DNA of 64,000 nucleotides. Source: Paenibacillus foliorum. GTDB lineage: Bacteria; Bacillota; Bacilli; Paenibacillales; NBRC-103111. The DNA is taken from positions 266,886-330,885 of the forward strand of contig NZ_WHOD01000049.1 in NCBI RefSeq assembly GCF_013141765.1. Direction: 5' to 3'. Below the pieces are notes generated by a model. The model searched no databases. It saw only the letters and a program-made list of their open reading frames with translations, and was not told where the DNA came from. Each line of letters begins with the position of its first letter. Position 1 is the first letter of the stretch. Both the position numbers and the translations under genes were made by a program. This document shows, piece after piece, positions 18,799 to 28,022 of the stretch.

Positions 18799-18858
18799 TC
18801 AGTTGCCTGAGTCTGAACTCCCCCATGAAGCTGCCTCAAGAAACTTTTTAAGATTCAA
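18799..18858 (-). CDS. Possible 19-codon leader ORF upstream of GNAT locus A
   Basis: A TTG with GAAAGG 4 nt upstream opens 19 codons encoding MNLKKFLEAASWGSSDSGN, ending 51 bp before the first GNAT gene. The composition (amphipathic start, Ser/Gly/Trp end) is like a small precursor peptide. The weak start and short length make a chance ORF quite possible. It is listed because the spacing mirrors the 49-bp gap before the 32-codon ORF in the same operon. Confidence 0.25.
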   Translation of the reverse strand: MNLKKFLEAASWGSSDSGN

Positions 18859-18977
18859 ATGACCTTTCAATACCCATAGATTACCGTAATTTGTCGATAC
18901 TGTAAACAATTCCAATGACTAAACTTACAGATATCAGGAATTGGATGGGCAGTCGTATCAAATGCGGATCACAACAA

Positions 18978-19012
18978 GGCAAATCCACAATTCATCGACA
19001 TGTGATGCTTAA
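18978..19012 (+). repeat. Dispersed repeat copy R2 (downstream half only)
   Basis: GGCAAATCCACAATTCATCG followed by ACATGTGATGCTTAA matches the second half of copy R5 (52190-52226) with few changes. The hairpin and the GGAGACGAG block are missing. It lies 120 bp to the right of GNAT locus A and just left of the Fic/Doc scrap. Confidence 0.55.
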
Positions 19013-19152
19013 CCTTTTGAACAGTCATTCTCCAATTATTGCAGCGTTTAACATGGATGAAGAAGACTTTTCATAATGGAATCTTAATGGATTACCAAAC
19101 CTGCAAATCGATTCAATTGACCACGATGATTCAACTTTACTAATCTTAAACG

Positions 19153-19305
19153 CCACACGTGATACAAAATGCCAATAAACGAGCAGCATTCGCAGCAGTC
19201 GCCATTTTTCTGAAATACAATGATTATGTATTCACAATGGAGACGATGAAAGCGGCAGATTTTACCGTAGATATTGTGAATCATAACCATTTACCGAACT
19301 TGTAG
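19153..19305 (+). pseudogene. Fic/Doc-family remnant (C-terminal part)
   Basis: Fifty codons in one frame read like the end of a Doc toxin: NANKRAAFAAVAIFLKYNDY matches the family core HPFxDGNKRxxxxxxxxFLxxNGY. The histidine-containing half of the Fic motif is degenerate and stops interrupt the frame upstream, so no toxin can be made. No Phd-like antitoxin is visible. The remnant lies between repeat copies R2 and R3. Confidence 0.5.
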
Positions 19306-19324
19306 AGACCATTAAAGAAGCGCG

Positions 19325-19428
19325 TTCATAAAAGTGCATAAAAAAACACCATCTCGTCGGTCGTCGGATGGTGTTTTTTGCCTTTATGGAGACGAGTCGT
19401 GGCTGTATACATCCACAATTCGCCGCAG
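19325..19428 (+). repeat. Dispersed repeat copy R3 (full length)
   Basis: The order is TTCATAAAAGTGCATAAAAA, a CACCATC/GATGGTG hairpin with T-rich ends, CTTTATGGAGACGAGTCGTG, then ATCCACAATTCGCCGCA. Copy R6 (56168-56260) matches it block for block with a different hairpin loop. Read on the minus strand it is the 3' end of the fucosidase transcript. Confidence 0.75.
19341..19379 (-). terminator. Bidirectional terminator inside repeat R3
   Basis: AAAAAACACCATC (19341-19353) and GATGGTGTTTTTT (19367-19379) are perfect complements with A/T tracts on both sides. On the minus strand it lies 65 bp after the stop of the fucosidase gene and should end the 19.4-32 kb operon. Confidence 0.85.
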
Positions 19429-19444
19429 TAGTCGAATCTTGATT

Positions 19445-20719
19445 TCACCAAAGCTGCAGTTCAATGACCGTATCCATCTCGTCCGGCAGCTTGGCACCTG
19501 ATAATGTAATGAACGCACCGCCTTCAATGTCGGAGTATTCTTGGGCCATCCATGGAGCTTCCACCTTCAGCTCGGTTCCGTCCCGCAACAGTCTGGCTTT
19601 CATGATCTTGCCCTTCAGCCCCTCGAAATAAATAGGTCCAATTCCACGATCATATACGTGTGCGTACAATTTGTTGCCATTCTGCGTAAACCGGCCCCAC
19701 TCTGGCTTCGGTAATGTCGCGCCACCACAGCCGTAGATGCTGTCACTGTTCAACCGCAGCCATTCGCCTACGTCACGCAGCACGTCCAGCGATTCCCGGT
19801 TGATTTCACCTTTGGCATCGGGGGCAACATTTAACAGTAAATTGCCGTTTTTACTGACACACTCAACCAGTGTGCGAATGACTTGCTTAGCGGACTTATA
19901 ATTTTTATCTGTGGAATGATAGCCCCAGTTGTCGTTTAGCGTGATACAAGCTTCCCAGGGAATCGGTGCGCCTTTTACATCCAGAATACCGCCAGGCGGT
20001 ATAATTTGCTCCGGTGAGAAGAAATCGCCTGCGTATTCTTCCGGCTCTGCTGCACGGATATTCCCACCGAGACGATTGTCGATGATAATGTCCGGCTGAA
20101 TAGAACGAATCATTCGGATGAGCTCCGTTGCTTTCCACTTCTCGCCCGTCATATCGTCATAGGAGAAATCAAACCACATGATGTCGATCTTCCCGTAGTT
20201 CGTCAGAAGCTCCTTAACTTGACCATGCATATAGGTCAAATACCGGTCAAAATCAATGGGCTTGTCCTTAGCCGATTCGTTGTCACGATCTGGATGAGCC
20301 TTATCCCCATAACCAGGATAATCATCATGATGCCAGTCGATGATGGAGTAGTACAAGCCTAAGCTAATCCCTTCCTCACGGAACGCATCCACGTATTCCC
20401 GGACAAGATCGCGGCCAGCTGGTGTGTTGGTTGCCTTAAAGTCTGTCAGCTTGCTGTCGAACAAGCAGAAACCGTCATGATGCTTAGTCGTCAATACAGC
20501 GTACTTCTGCCCGGCAGCCTTGGCCGCTTTAGCCCATTCTCTAGGTTGATAACGAGATGCATCGAATTCATCAAAATAAGTTTTATAGTGCTCGTAGCTC
20601 ATTCTCTCATTACCACGAATCCATTCCCCGCGTGCGGGAATCGAATACAACCCCCAATGAATGAACATACCAAACCGATCCTGCAAAAACCAACGAGTTC
20701 TTTCCTCTCGCGTACTCAT
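19445..20719 (-). CDS. GH29 alpha-L-fucosidase
   Basis: A 424-residue (beta/alpha)8 hydrolase without signal peptide, so it acts in the cytoplasm on imported fucosides. Family landmarks are FGMFIHWGLYSIPARGEW near the N-terminus, KHHDGFCLFDS, and IDIMWFDFSYD carrying the likely catalytic Asp, then a small C-terminal beta-domain. I start at the internal ATG (MSTREERTRW) because GGGGAA lies 9 nt upstream; the frame extends five codons further to a TTG. It is the last gene of a long operon with peptide transport, asparaginase, aminopeptidase and sugar kinase, which suggests removal of fucose from imported glycopeptide or glycan fragments (inference). Confidence 0.93.
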   Translation of the reverse strand: MSTREERTRWFLQDRFGMFIHWGLYSIPARGEWIRGNERMSYEHYKTYFDEFDASRYQPREWAKAAKAAGQKYAVLTTKHHDGFCLFDSKLTDFKATNTPAGRDLVREYVDAFREEGISLGLYYSIIDWHHDDYPGYGDKAHPDRDNESAKDKPIDFDRYLTYMHGQVKELLTNYGKIDIMWFDFSYDDMTGEKWKATELIRMIRSIQPDIIIDNRLGGNIRAAEPEEYAGDFFSPEQIIPPGGILDVKGAPIPWEACITLNDNWGYHSTDKNYKSAKQVIRTLVECVSKNGNLLLNVAPDAKGEINRESLDVLRDVGEWLRLNSDSIYGCGGATLPKPEWGRFTQNGNKLYAHVYDRGIGPIYFEGLKGKIMKARLLRDGTELKVEAPWMAQEYSDIEGGAFITLSGAKLPDEMDTVIELQLW

Positions 20720-20799
20720 TCGGCAATTCCCCAATCTCTATATGAATTACGGCCTTCGCACTTGTACTCCGTACAACTAGAGCCGACTCGTTATCCTAT

Positions 20800-21756
20800 T
20801 CAGAAAGTGTGAAACAGCGCGGCAGCGCCGATCAAACCAACATCGTCCTTTAATTCAGCAGATACAATGTCGAAGGTACTCCGGTATGGCTTCATCACGA
20901 GCTTCTCCGTCCGGGCTCGCAGAGCATCGAAGAGTTCGTTACCGACTTTACTCACGCCCCCTCCGATCACAATCCGGTCCGGATTGAAGGTATGAACCGC
21001 GTTCGCAATACCTAATGCCATGTAATGAATGGTTCTGTCAATAACCTCAACAGCTACAGGATCTCCTTGCTTTGCCGCTTCGAACACATGTTTAGCAGAT
21101 ATGGCTTCTGTATCTGATTCGATCAGATCTGAAATCATGGAAGGTCGGTTCTGCATGAATTGTAGTGCCGTGTCCCTTATAGCAGTCCCCGAAGCGAACA
21201 TTTCCCAACAGCCGCGGTTGCCGCAGCTGCATTCCGGTCCATTAGGATCGATAATATTGTGTCCAAGCTCGCCGGCGAATGAGGAGGTGCCGAGCAGCAG
21301 CTTCCCATCCAACACAATGCCGGCTCCGATACCTGTACTGAAAGTGACATAGACCATATTCTCCGAGCCTTTGCCGGCTCCTCTAACATACTCGCCCCAT
21401 GCCGCCGCGTTCGCATCGTTAACTACTTGAACCTCCACTCCGAGATCCTCTTCCATCCATTTCTTCAAGGGGACATTCTCCCACTCGGGGAGGTTAGTCC
21501 CATGAAGAACGATCCCGTCCCGGCTGTTAACCGCACCAGGGGAAGCAAGCCCTACACCGGATAGCGGGTAACCCTCGGAGACGGTGTGAATCATAGCGAG
21601 CATACGCTGCACAACCTCTTTCGCAGTGTGCGCTCCAGCGGTTTCCATGCGTTCGCGGTTCAATAACGTTCCCATCGAATCGAAGAGCGCTGCTGCGATC
21701 TTCGTTCCTCCTAGATCCATTCCAACAACATATTTTTCAAGATTTTGCAACATCAT
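20800..21756 (-). CDS. ROK-family sugar kinase
   Basis: A 318-residue sugar kinase with the phosphate motif GMDLGGTKIAAALFDS at the N-terminus, the ROK signature region GELGHNIIDPNGPECSCGNRGCWE with the zinc ligands CxCGxxGCxE (about residues 155-180), and a C-terminal GGGVSKVG. Members phosphorylate glucose, N-acetylglucosamine, N-acetylmannosamine or fructose with ATP. It has no DNA-binding domain, unlike the ROK protein at 30878-32050. It sits 30 bp after cutC and before the fucosidase, so it probably traps the sugar released by the operon enzymes. Confidence 0.9.
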   Translation of the reverse strand: MMLQNLEKYVVGMDLGGTKIAAALFDSMGTLLNRERMETAGAHTAKEVVQRMLAMIHTVSEGYPLSGVGLASPGAVNSRDGIVLHGTNLPEWENVPLKKWMEEDLGVEVQVVNDANAAAWGEYVRGAGKGSENMVYVTFSTGIGAGIVLDGKLLLGTSSFAGELGHNIIDPNGPECSCGNRGCWEMFASGTAIRDTALQFMQNRPSMISDLIESDTEAISAKHVFEAAKQGDPVAVEVIDRTIHYMALGIANAVHTFNPDRIVIGGGVSKVGNELFDALRARTEKLVMKPYRSTFDIVSAELKDDVGLIGAAALFHTF

Positions 21757-21786
21757 TCACCTTTTTTTCAAATCTATAATCAGCCT

Positions 21787-22470
21787 TTAATAAAGACTGT
21801 CAGCTAAAGCCCGAAGCTGCTTGGGATCAATTGGCGCAAGGCCTGACCTGCCGAAACGAACTGCGGAGCCAAAGTGCACTTCCTTCACCCCGGTCTGTTC
21901 AATGAAGGGCTTAATGACTTCCGGTGTCAGACCGTTACCGGCAAGAATTTGCAGCGAGCTGCCATATGATTCCTCGACCAGCCTCCGAATGGTTGGTATA
22001 GCTTCAGGCGCCGGCTGTAGTCCGCCAGAAGTCAGTACGCGGGATATTTGCGAATAACGAGTGAGAATCCGCAGTCCAGCAATCTGATCCTCCAGTTCAT
22101 CGAAAGCCCGATGAAAGGTTACGTTCAGTCCGCCAGCCCAAGCTAGCATGGACTCCAACGCTTTCTCGTCAATCATTCCTTCCTCCGTCAAAGCGCCGAC
22201 TACGATGCCAGCTGCTCCTGTGGAGGTTATAGCCTTAATCTCAGCCGTCATCGTCTCCAAATCATGCTTATCGTAGACAAAAGACCGACTGTGCGGCCTG
22301 ACCATCACATGAACCGGTATTTTCACGGATCTCACTACCTGCTCAATCATACCAATGCCAGGCGTTAATCCGCCTTCTGTAATGGCCGTTATCAATTCGA
22401 GTCGGTCGGCCCCGTTCTCTTCAGCTCTTAGTGCATCATCCATACATGTAGCGATGACCTCTAAAATCAT
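21787..22470 (-). CDS. cutC: CutC family protein
   Basis: A 227-residue TIM-barrel protein recognisable by ILEVIATCMDDALRAEENGADRLELI, GLTPGIGMI, IPVHVMVRPHSRSFVY and HFGSAVRFG. The family is named for copper homeostasis, but that role is not well supported in Firmicutes, and family members often sit among sugar-catabolic genes as here. The start overlaps the stop of the aminopeptidase gene by four bases (ATGA), implying coupled translation. In this operon an enzymatic role on a sugar or peptide intermediate is as likely as copper handling. Confidence 0.9.
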   Translation of the reverse strand: MILEVIATCMDDALRAEENGADRLELITAITEGGLTPGIGMIEQVVRSVKIPVHVMVRPHSRSFVYDKHDLETMTAEIKAITSTGAAGIVVGALTEEGMIDEKALESMLAWAGGLNVTFHRAFDELEDQIAGLRILTRYSQISRVLTSGGLQPAPEAIPTIRRLVEESYGSSLQILAGNGLTPEVIKPFIEQTGVKEVHFGSAVRFGRSGLAPIDPKQLRALADSLY

Positions 22471-23942
22471 AACGAAACCTCCCGCTCTCCACTTTCATGC
22501 TTCCGTGCATATTGTACCGCATAGTCTGCAAGCAGCCGTGCCCCGTAACCTGTGGCACCAGCTTCTGAGTAACCGGCATCCTGTTTGTATTGCACGGTCC
22601 CTGCCATATCAATGTGTACCCAGCCCATCGGCTCAGCTACGAAACGCCGTATAAAGAGCGCTGCAGTAATCGCGCCCGCTAGTGTAGAGGTACCCACGTT
22701 TCGCAGATCAGCATACTCGCTTCTCAGCTCCGCTTCATACTCCTCCATCAGAGGCATCGGCCACAGCCGCTCCCCATTCCGTTCGCCGATTTCGACCAAG
22801 CTGCGCGTCATATCCTCATCGCCCCATATCCCTGCGATGCCTAGACCAAGCGCAGCTCCAACATTGCCGGTTAGCGTGGCAATGTCAATCGCTTGAACAG
22901 CACCCAGCTTCGCCGCATGGATTAACGCATCAGCTAATAGAAGTCGACCTTCCCCATCCGTATTCGCGACTTGAACGGTCAGACCGTTCGGATAACGAAT
23001 AACAGAGGATGGCAGCATAGCCCGGGCATCCGGTAAATTATCAGCTACAGCTATCAACGCAGTTACACGAACTTGGGCGCGCTGCCGGACCAATATATCC
23101 AGACCGCCAATGACTGCCGCCGCGCCGCCCATATCCATACGTGCATCGCTGATGTCCCTGCCTGTCTTGACATTCATACCGCCCATGTCGAAGGTGACCG
23201 CTTTACCAACCAAGGCTAGCAGCGGCAGATCTGTATTGCCTTCGTACCGGAGCTCTACGAGTGCGGGGGCATGCTTGCTGCCTGCTCCCACTGCAATCAA
23301 GCCGTTCATACCGCGGTCTACCAATTCTTGCCCGCGATACACATGAACGCCTACAGGCTTGTCCTTGAAATGGTCAATGAGCCAATCTACAAAAGCACCC
23401 GGATTCAATGTTTCGGGAGACTCATTGACCCAATCCCTCGCTAACATAGTTCCTTCCGCGCGATTGCGTGCGGAGTCGATCACCGCTTCCAGCTCAGCCT
23501 GTGACAGCCCCATCCAATCTTCCAGACGCAAGTTTAAATTCACTTCACCATTGGTTTTAGTGGCACTTCTGTATTTATCGAAGCGGTACAAACCGAGCAG
23601 CCAGCCTTCCACCCAGGCCTGCAGCCATTCGGCTGCTGCCACCCTACTCTCGGCTCCTGCAGCTCCTGCATGAAGCATGAGCGTTCCACTGCTGCGATTT
23701 TCCCGCAGCAGAGCACGGGCGGAGGCCCCGCCTGCCCGACGTACCTTCTCAAGCGTCAGCTTCTTACGCTCGCCAAGTCCTGCCGCCAATACATCGGCTT
23801 CACCTTCAGACCTGCCGTACAGCCATGTCACGGTACCGGCCTGCTTGTGGCCTTCGCTCAAGCGATGTGGAAAGGACTCGCTGTGATACACCGGGTAAAT
23901 GAGAACCTGTACCGGTTTGACGGTATCGATTGTAATTCGCAT
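22467..23942 (-). CDS. M17 leucyl aminopeptidase family metallopeptidase
   Basis: An approximately 491-residue protein with an N-terminal domain and a C-terminal catalytic domain of the M17 family: VGKAVTFDMGGMNVK (metal-binding Lys/Asp region), DARMDMGGAAAVIGG, and NTDGEGRLLLADAL, the family NTDxEGRL signature. These di-zinc enzymes remove N-terminal residues from peptides. The frame is open to 23990, but the ATG at 23942 has GAGGGGATCC directly upstream, so I start there. The position after a dipeptide-type importer fits hydrolysis of imported peptides. Confidence 0.92.
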   Translation of the reverse strand: MRITIDTVKPVQVLIYPVYHSESFPHRLSEGHKQAGTVTWLYGRSEGEADVLAAGLGERKKLTLEKVRRAGGASARALLRENRSSGTLMLHAGAAGAESRVAAAEWLQAWVEGWLLGLYRFDKYRSATKTNGEVNLNLRLEDWMGLSQAELEAVIDSARNRAEGTMLARDWVNESPETLNPGAFVDWLIDHFKDKPVGVHVYRGQELVDRGMNGLIAVGAGSKHAPALVELRYEGNTDLPLLALVGKAVTFDMGGMNVKTGRDISDARMDMGGAAAVIGGLDILVRQRAQVRVTALIAVADNLPDARAMLPSSVIRYPNGLTVQVANTDGEGRLLLADALIHAAKLGAVQAIDIATLTGNVGAALGLGIAGIWGDEDMTRSLVEIGERNGERLWPMPLMEEYEAELRSEYADLRNVGTSTLAGAITAALFIRRFVAEPMGWVHIDMAGTVQYKQDAGYSEAGATGYGARLLADYAVQYARKHESGEREVSL

Positions 23943-23997
23943 AGGGATCCCCTCTTTGACAAATAGTATTGTATACTCTTCATGTTTCAAGCGACTT

Positions 23998-24996
23998 TTA
24001 TCTGGCCAATTTCATCATTTCTTCGTCATATAAATGGCATGCAACCTGATGCCCCGGCTCGACTTCCCGGAATACCGGTTCATGTTGCTTGCATATTTCC
24101 ATACAGGAAGGACAGCGTGTATGGAACCGGCATCCCGTTGGAGGATCTACAGGACTGGGCAGATCTCCCTTCAGAATAATTCGCTCCTTCTTCTGACTCG
24201 GATCCGGAACAGGCACGGATGATAGCAGTGCCTGAGTATAAGGATGAAGCGGAGAGTCATAAAGTGTGTCTTTATCCGCAGTTTCCACTAGTGTACCTAA
24301 ATACATAACGCCAATACGATCGCTTATGTGTTCCACAACGCTTAGATCGTGAGATATAAAGAGGTAGGTCAGATCGTACTGCTCTTGAAGATCCTGCAGC
24401 AGATTGAGCACCTGTGACTGAATGGATACGTCCAGTGCGGAAACTGGCTCATCCGCCACGATCAAGCTCGGCCGAACAGACAGAGCCCGTGCAATTCCGA
24501 TACGCTGCCGCTGTCCACCGCTGAACTCATGGGCAAAACGTTCCGCGTGTAAGCTGCTTAAACCCACTGTCTCCAGCAGTTCATGAGCCAGCTTGTCGCG
24601 TTCCTTCGTACTCATCTTCGAATGAATAAGCAGCGGCTCGGCAACAAGATCCTTTACTTTCATCCTAGGATTAAGCGAAGCATACGGGTCCTGGAACACC
24701 ATCTGCATATCTTTACGAATCGGTCGCATCTGATCACTAGTCAGTGAACTAATATTTTGTCCGTTAAACCATACTTCTCCAGCATTGGGCTTCAGCAGTC
24801 GAGTCACCAAGCGCCCTGTCGTCGACTTGCCGCAGCCACTTTCTCCAACAAGGCTGAACGTTTCACCTTTATGAATAGCAAATGAGATGCCATCGACCGC
24901 TTTCAAATATTTAGTGGCGCCGAACCAGCCTTTTTGGATGGAAAAAGATTTTTGCAACTTTTTTACTTCTACCAGTGGAGTCTGAATCTCCTTCAT
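23998..24996 (-). CDS. Peptide ABC transporter ATP-binding protein (OppF/DppF type)
   Basis: A 332-residue ATPase with Walker [13 protein letters not shown], signature [15 protein letters not shown], Walker [13 protein letters not shown] and the switch His in [11 protein letters not shown]. The C-terminal oligopeptide-transporter extension has the cysteine cluster [17 protein letters not shown], probably a metal site. It pairs with the OppD-type ATPase 55 bp upstream; an REP-like hairpin lies in the gap. Confidence 0.95.
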   Translation of the reverse strand: MKEIQTPLVEVKKLQKSFSIQKGWFGATKYLKAVDGISFAIHKGETFSLVGESGCGKSTTGRLVTRLLKPNAGEVWFNGQNISSLTSDQMRPIRKDMQMVFQDPYASLNPRMKVKDLVAEPLLIHSKMSTKERDKLAHELLETVGLSSLHAERFAHEFSGGQRQRIGIARALSVRPSLIVADEPVSALDVSIQSQVLNLLQDLQEQYDLTYLFISHDLSVVEHISDRIGVMYLGTLVETADKDTLYDSPLHPYTQALLSSVPVPDPSQKKERIILKGDLPSPVDPPTGCRFHTRCPSCMEICKQHEPVFREVEPGHQVACHLYDEEMMKLAR

Positions 24997-25011
24997 GCAT
25001 TTTCCCCTCCT

Positions 25012-25058
25012 TATAGCTTTCCGAAAGGAAAGCTGGCATCGTAAGCATAACTTACGGC
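25012..25058. repeat. Intercistronic hairpin repeat, copy 1
   Basis: AGCTTTCCGAAAGGAAAGCT is a perfect hairpin with a 4-nt GAAA loop, followed by GGCATCGTAAGCAT. Nearly the same unit occurs at 27030-27058 in the same operon. It lies between the two ATPase genes. Confidence 0.6.
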
Positions 25059-26038
25059 TTCTCTGGCTGCGTTAACCAACAGCGGCTTTTACGCTCGGTT
25101 TGCCCTTCTATCGGAAGAAGCTCCGGTTCTTGTGTCAGGCATCGTTCCATAACATCTCTGCAGCGGGGCGCAAACTTACAGCCTTGCGGCATCGCGGTCA
25201 AATCAGGCACGTTACCTGGAATCGAATCCAGACGCCGTACCTTCTGACGCAGCTTCGGAACCGATTGAATTAGCCCCTTTGTATACGGGTGCTGGGGCGT
25301 CGCGAACAAATCTTTTACGGATGCCTCTTCTACAACCCGTCCTGCATACATCACAACAACCCGATCACACATCTCCGCTACGACACCAAGATCATGTGTA
25401 ATGAGCAGCATGCCCATCCCTTGCTCGTCTTTCAATCGCTTCATCAAGTCGAGAATTTGCGCTTGGATCGTCACATCGAGTGCAGTCGTCGGTTCATCGG
25501 CTATCAGAAGCTTCGGATTGCACGCCATCGCCATAGCGATCATAACCCGCTGCCTCATGCCGCCGGATAGCTGGTGAGGATAATCGTTCACTAATTCATC
25601 TGCCCGTGGAATACCTACAAGGGTCAACGTATGAATCGCATGCTCTCTCGCACGCTTACGTCCATAACCCATATGCAGCATAATCGGCTCTTCCAACTGC
25701 CTTCCGATTCGCAGCACCGGGTTGAGTGACGTCATCGGCTCTTGAAAAATCATAGCCAATTCATTTCCACGAAACCGACGCATTTCCTTCTCCTCGATCT
25801 TCGTTAGGTCGGTACCTTCGAAGCGAACTTCTCCGTCAGCAATCCGTCCCGGCGTGTCCTTGAGCAGCCTCATAATCGATAGGGAAGTAACACTTTTGCC
25901 ACATCCTGATTCGCCAACCAGACCCAGCACTTCACCTTTATTTATATAAAAGTCAACGCCAGCAACCGCCATTACGTTACCGCCTTCGCGTTTAAACTCC
26001 GTTTTCAATCCTTGTACTTCAAGCAATCTTGACGTCAC
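25052..26038 (-). CDS. Peptide ABC transporter ATP-binding protein (OppD/DppD type)
   Basis: A 328-residue ATPase with Walker [14 protein letters not shown]-loop region [14 protein letters not shown], signature [14 protein letters not shown], Walker [13 protein letters not shown] and [12 protein letters not shown]. The C-terminal extension carries [14 protein letters not shown]. The start is GTG with GGGGGGAT upstream. It is separated from the permease gene by 14 bp. Confidence 0.95.
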   Translation of the reverse strand: MTSRLLEVQGLKTEFKREGGNVMAVAGVDFYINKGEVLGLVGESGCGKSVTSLSIMRLLKDTPGRIADGEVRFEGTDLTKIEEKEMRRFRGNELAMIFQEPMTSLNPVLRIGRQLEEPIMLHMGYGRKRAREHAIHTLTLVGIPRADELVNDYPHQLSGGMRQRVMIAMAMACNPKLLIADEPTTALDVTIQAQILDLMKRLKDEQGMGMLLITHDLGVVAEMCDRVVVMYAGRVVEEASVKDLFATPQHPYTKGLIQSVPKLRQKVRRLDSIPGNVPDLTAMPQGCKFAPRCRDVMERCLTQEPELLPIEGQTERKSRCWLTQPEKP

Positions 26039-26052
26039 TATCTATCCCCCCT

Positions 26053-26964
26053 TTAGTTTTTCGTCTTGGGATCAAGGGCATCACGCAGTCCGTCCCCAAC
26101 AAGGTTAAAAGCAAGTACAGTCAAAAAGATAGCCGCACCAGGAAAATACACAATATGGGGTGCAATGCTCAAATAATCGCGTCCCATGCTCAGCATGGCT
26201 CCCCAGTCGGGATCGGTTGGCGTAGCACCCATACCGAGAAAGCTTAATGATGCAGCGGCCAGGATCGCGCCGCCAATTTTCATAGTCACGTTCACGATCA
26301 CGCTTGGCACCGTTTCTGGAAAGATATGCTTCCAGATAATTCGTCTGTTCTTCGCACCCATCGAGTGGGCTGCTTCGACGAATAACGTCTCCTTTGCAGA
26401 CAACGTCACGCTTCGGATAATCCTGGCGAACGATGGAGTGCCGAATACGGCTACCGCGATCACCACATTCATCAAACCAGGACCTAGAATTGCAACGATT
26501 GCAATCGCAAGCAAGAGATCAGGAAATGAAAACAGTACGTCGCTGCTCCGCATAATAAGGCGATCCAGCCATCCGCCGTAAAAACCGCTCAACAAGCCTA
26601 GAATGGTTCCAAGAAAAGCTGCAATCCCAACTGCGCTTAGGCTTACTGCCAAGGTCAGTCTTGTCCCCTCGATAAGGCGGCTTAGAATATCTCTGCCATA
26701 TTCATCTGTCCCCGCCCAATGGGCCATGGAAGGACCAGACATCAACACATCATAATCGGGCTCGTTCGAATCATACGGAGTTAGATAAGGACCAAATAGC
26801 GCAATGATGATTAGTATTACAATGAATATACCAGCGGCAAGTGACATTCTCTGTTTACAAAACTTGCTGAAAAAACCAGCTGTGGGGCTTTTTTTTCTAT
26901 TAGAAGCAAGCGTCTCTCCAGGAACGGCAGAACCACTCCCAGTTTTCGCCGATTTGTCGTTCAT
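26053..26964 (-). CDS. Peptide ABC transporter permease (OppC/DppC type)
   Basis: A 303-residue permease with a basic Ser/Thr-rich cytoplasmic N-terminus, six membrane helices, the family motif GTDEYGRDILSRLIEGTR and the EAA loop EAAHSMGAKNRRIIWKHIFPE that touches the ATPase. It has a strong AGGAGGAG ribosome site. Partner of the OppB-type permease upstream. Confidence 0.95.
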   Translation of the reverse strand: MNDKSAKTGSGSAVPGETLASNRKKSPTAGFFSKFCKQRMSLAAGIFIVILIIIALFGPYLTPYDSNEPDYDVLMSGPSMAHWAGTDEYGRDILSRLIEGTRLTLAVSLSAVGIAAFLGTILGLLSGFYGGWLDRLIMRSSDVLFSFPDLLLAIAIVAILGPGLMNVVIAVAVFGTPSFARIIRSVTLSAKETLFVEAAHSMGAKNRRIIWKHIFPETVPSVIVNVTMKIGGAILAAASLSFLGMGATPTDPDWGAMLSMGRDYLSIAPHIVYFPGAAIFLTVLAFNLVGDGLRDALDPKTKN

Positions 26965-26978
26965 AATATCTCCTCCTA

Positions 26979-27058
26979 AGAGATTTGCTTTAGCAAAACT
27001 TGCATCGCAAGCGTAATCTGAGCTTTCCGCAGGAAAGCTATCTTCGTAAGCATTGGCT
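26979..27058. repeat. Intercistronic hairpin repeats, copies 2 and 3
   Basis: The gap between the two permease genes holds three small stems in a row: TTTGCTTTAGCAAA, CTTGCATCGCAAG and AGCTTTCCGCAGGAAAGCT followed by ATCTTCGTAAGCAT. The last is the counterpart of copy 1 at 25012-25058; the first pair follows the same stem-plus-GCATCG-AAGC layout. Probably an REP-like family that shapes mRNA stability within the operon. Confidence 0.55.
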
Positions 27059-27983
27059 ACTTCGACGCATACCGGATTTTCGGATTAAGTACACCGTACA
27101 GCATATCGACGATTAAATTAATGAGTATAAATTGAGTGGCAAACATCAGCAGCAGCGCCTGAATGACTGTATAGTCCCGGAATGCAATGGAATCGACTAG
27201 CAATCTTCCTAGGCCCGGTATACTGAATACCGTTTCCACCATAACAGATCCGCCCAACAGAAATCCGAACTGCAAGCCCGCAACGGTTACGACTTGGATG
27301 AGAGAATTCCTTAGTGCGTGACGACCGACAACAACGAATTCGCGAAGTCCCTTAGCTCGTCCAGTACGGATGTAATCTTCCCGCATCGTCTCCAGCATGG
27401 ATGAGCGGGAGTACCTGGCAAGCATAGACATGATACCGGCTCCAAGTGTAATAGAAGGAAGCACGTAGGAGCTCCAAGAATCCACCCCACCAGTTGGAAA
27501 CCAACCCAGCTCGACGGAAAATATTTGGATCAGCACCAAACCTAGCCAAAACCCGGGAACGGAAATACCTGATATAGCAGTTAGCATGCCTGCACGATCC
27601 TGCCATTTGTTTCTATTCACCGCAGAGATGATGCCAACCAGTAGGCCCATAACAAGCGCCCACCCCATACTTACAAAGGTTAATATGATAGTAGGCATAA
27701 ATCTGCTTTTCAGCATATCAGATACCGGTAGACCAGACCTTAGTGAATGACCCAGATTACCTTGCAACAGATTGCCCATATAGTGGATATATTGCTGCCA
27801 CAGCGGCAGGTTGAGTCCGAGCTGCTCGCGAATGCCGTTAATCTCTTCAAGTGTAGCGTCTTTGCCGGCGACAAGCCGAGCCGGATCGCCTGGAATTAAG
27901 TGGATGAACATGAAGACCAGCACCGATACGACGAACAACAACGGAATAACCCCGAGGAGTCTTTGTAAAAAGTATTTTCCCAA
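27057..27983 (-). CDS. Peptide ABC transporter permease (OppB/DppB type)
   Basis: A 308-residue permease with the family N-terminus YFLQRLLGVIPLLFVVSVLVF, the conserved IPGDPARL, an external loop rich in helix breakers and the EAA-like TGRAKGLREFVVVGRHALRN. The start is TTG with GGGAGG 9 nt upstream. It follows the binding-protein gene after a stable intercistronic stem. Confidence 0.95.
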   Translation of the reverse strand: MGKYFLQRLLGVIPLLFVVSVLVFMFIHLIPGDPARLVAGKDATLEEINGIREQLGLNLPLWQQYIHYMGNLLQGNLGHSLRSGLPVSDMLKSRFMPTIILTFVSMGWALVMGLLVGIISAVNRNKWQDRAGMLTAISGISVPGFWLGLVLIQIFSVELGWFPTGGVDSWSSYVLPSITLGAGIMSMLARYSRSSMLETMREDYIRTGRAKGLREFVVVGRHALRNSLIQVVTVAGLQFGFLLGGSVMVETVFSIPGLGRLLVDSIAFRDYTVIQALLLMFATQFILINLIVDMLYGVLNPKIRYASK

Positions 27984-28022
27984 CTCGTGAGCCTCCCTTC
28001 AGTTTCAACTCCATAAATAGTA

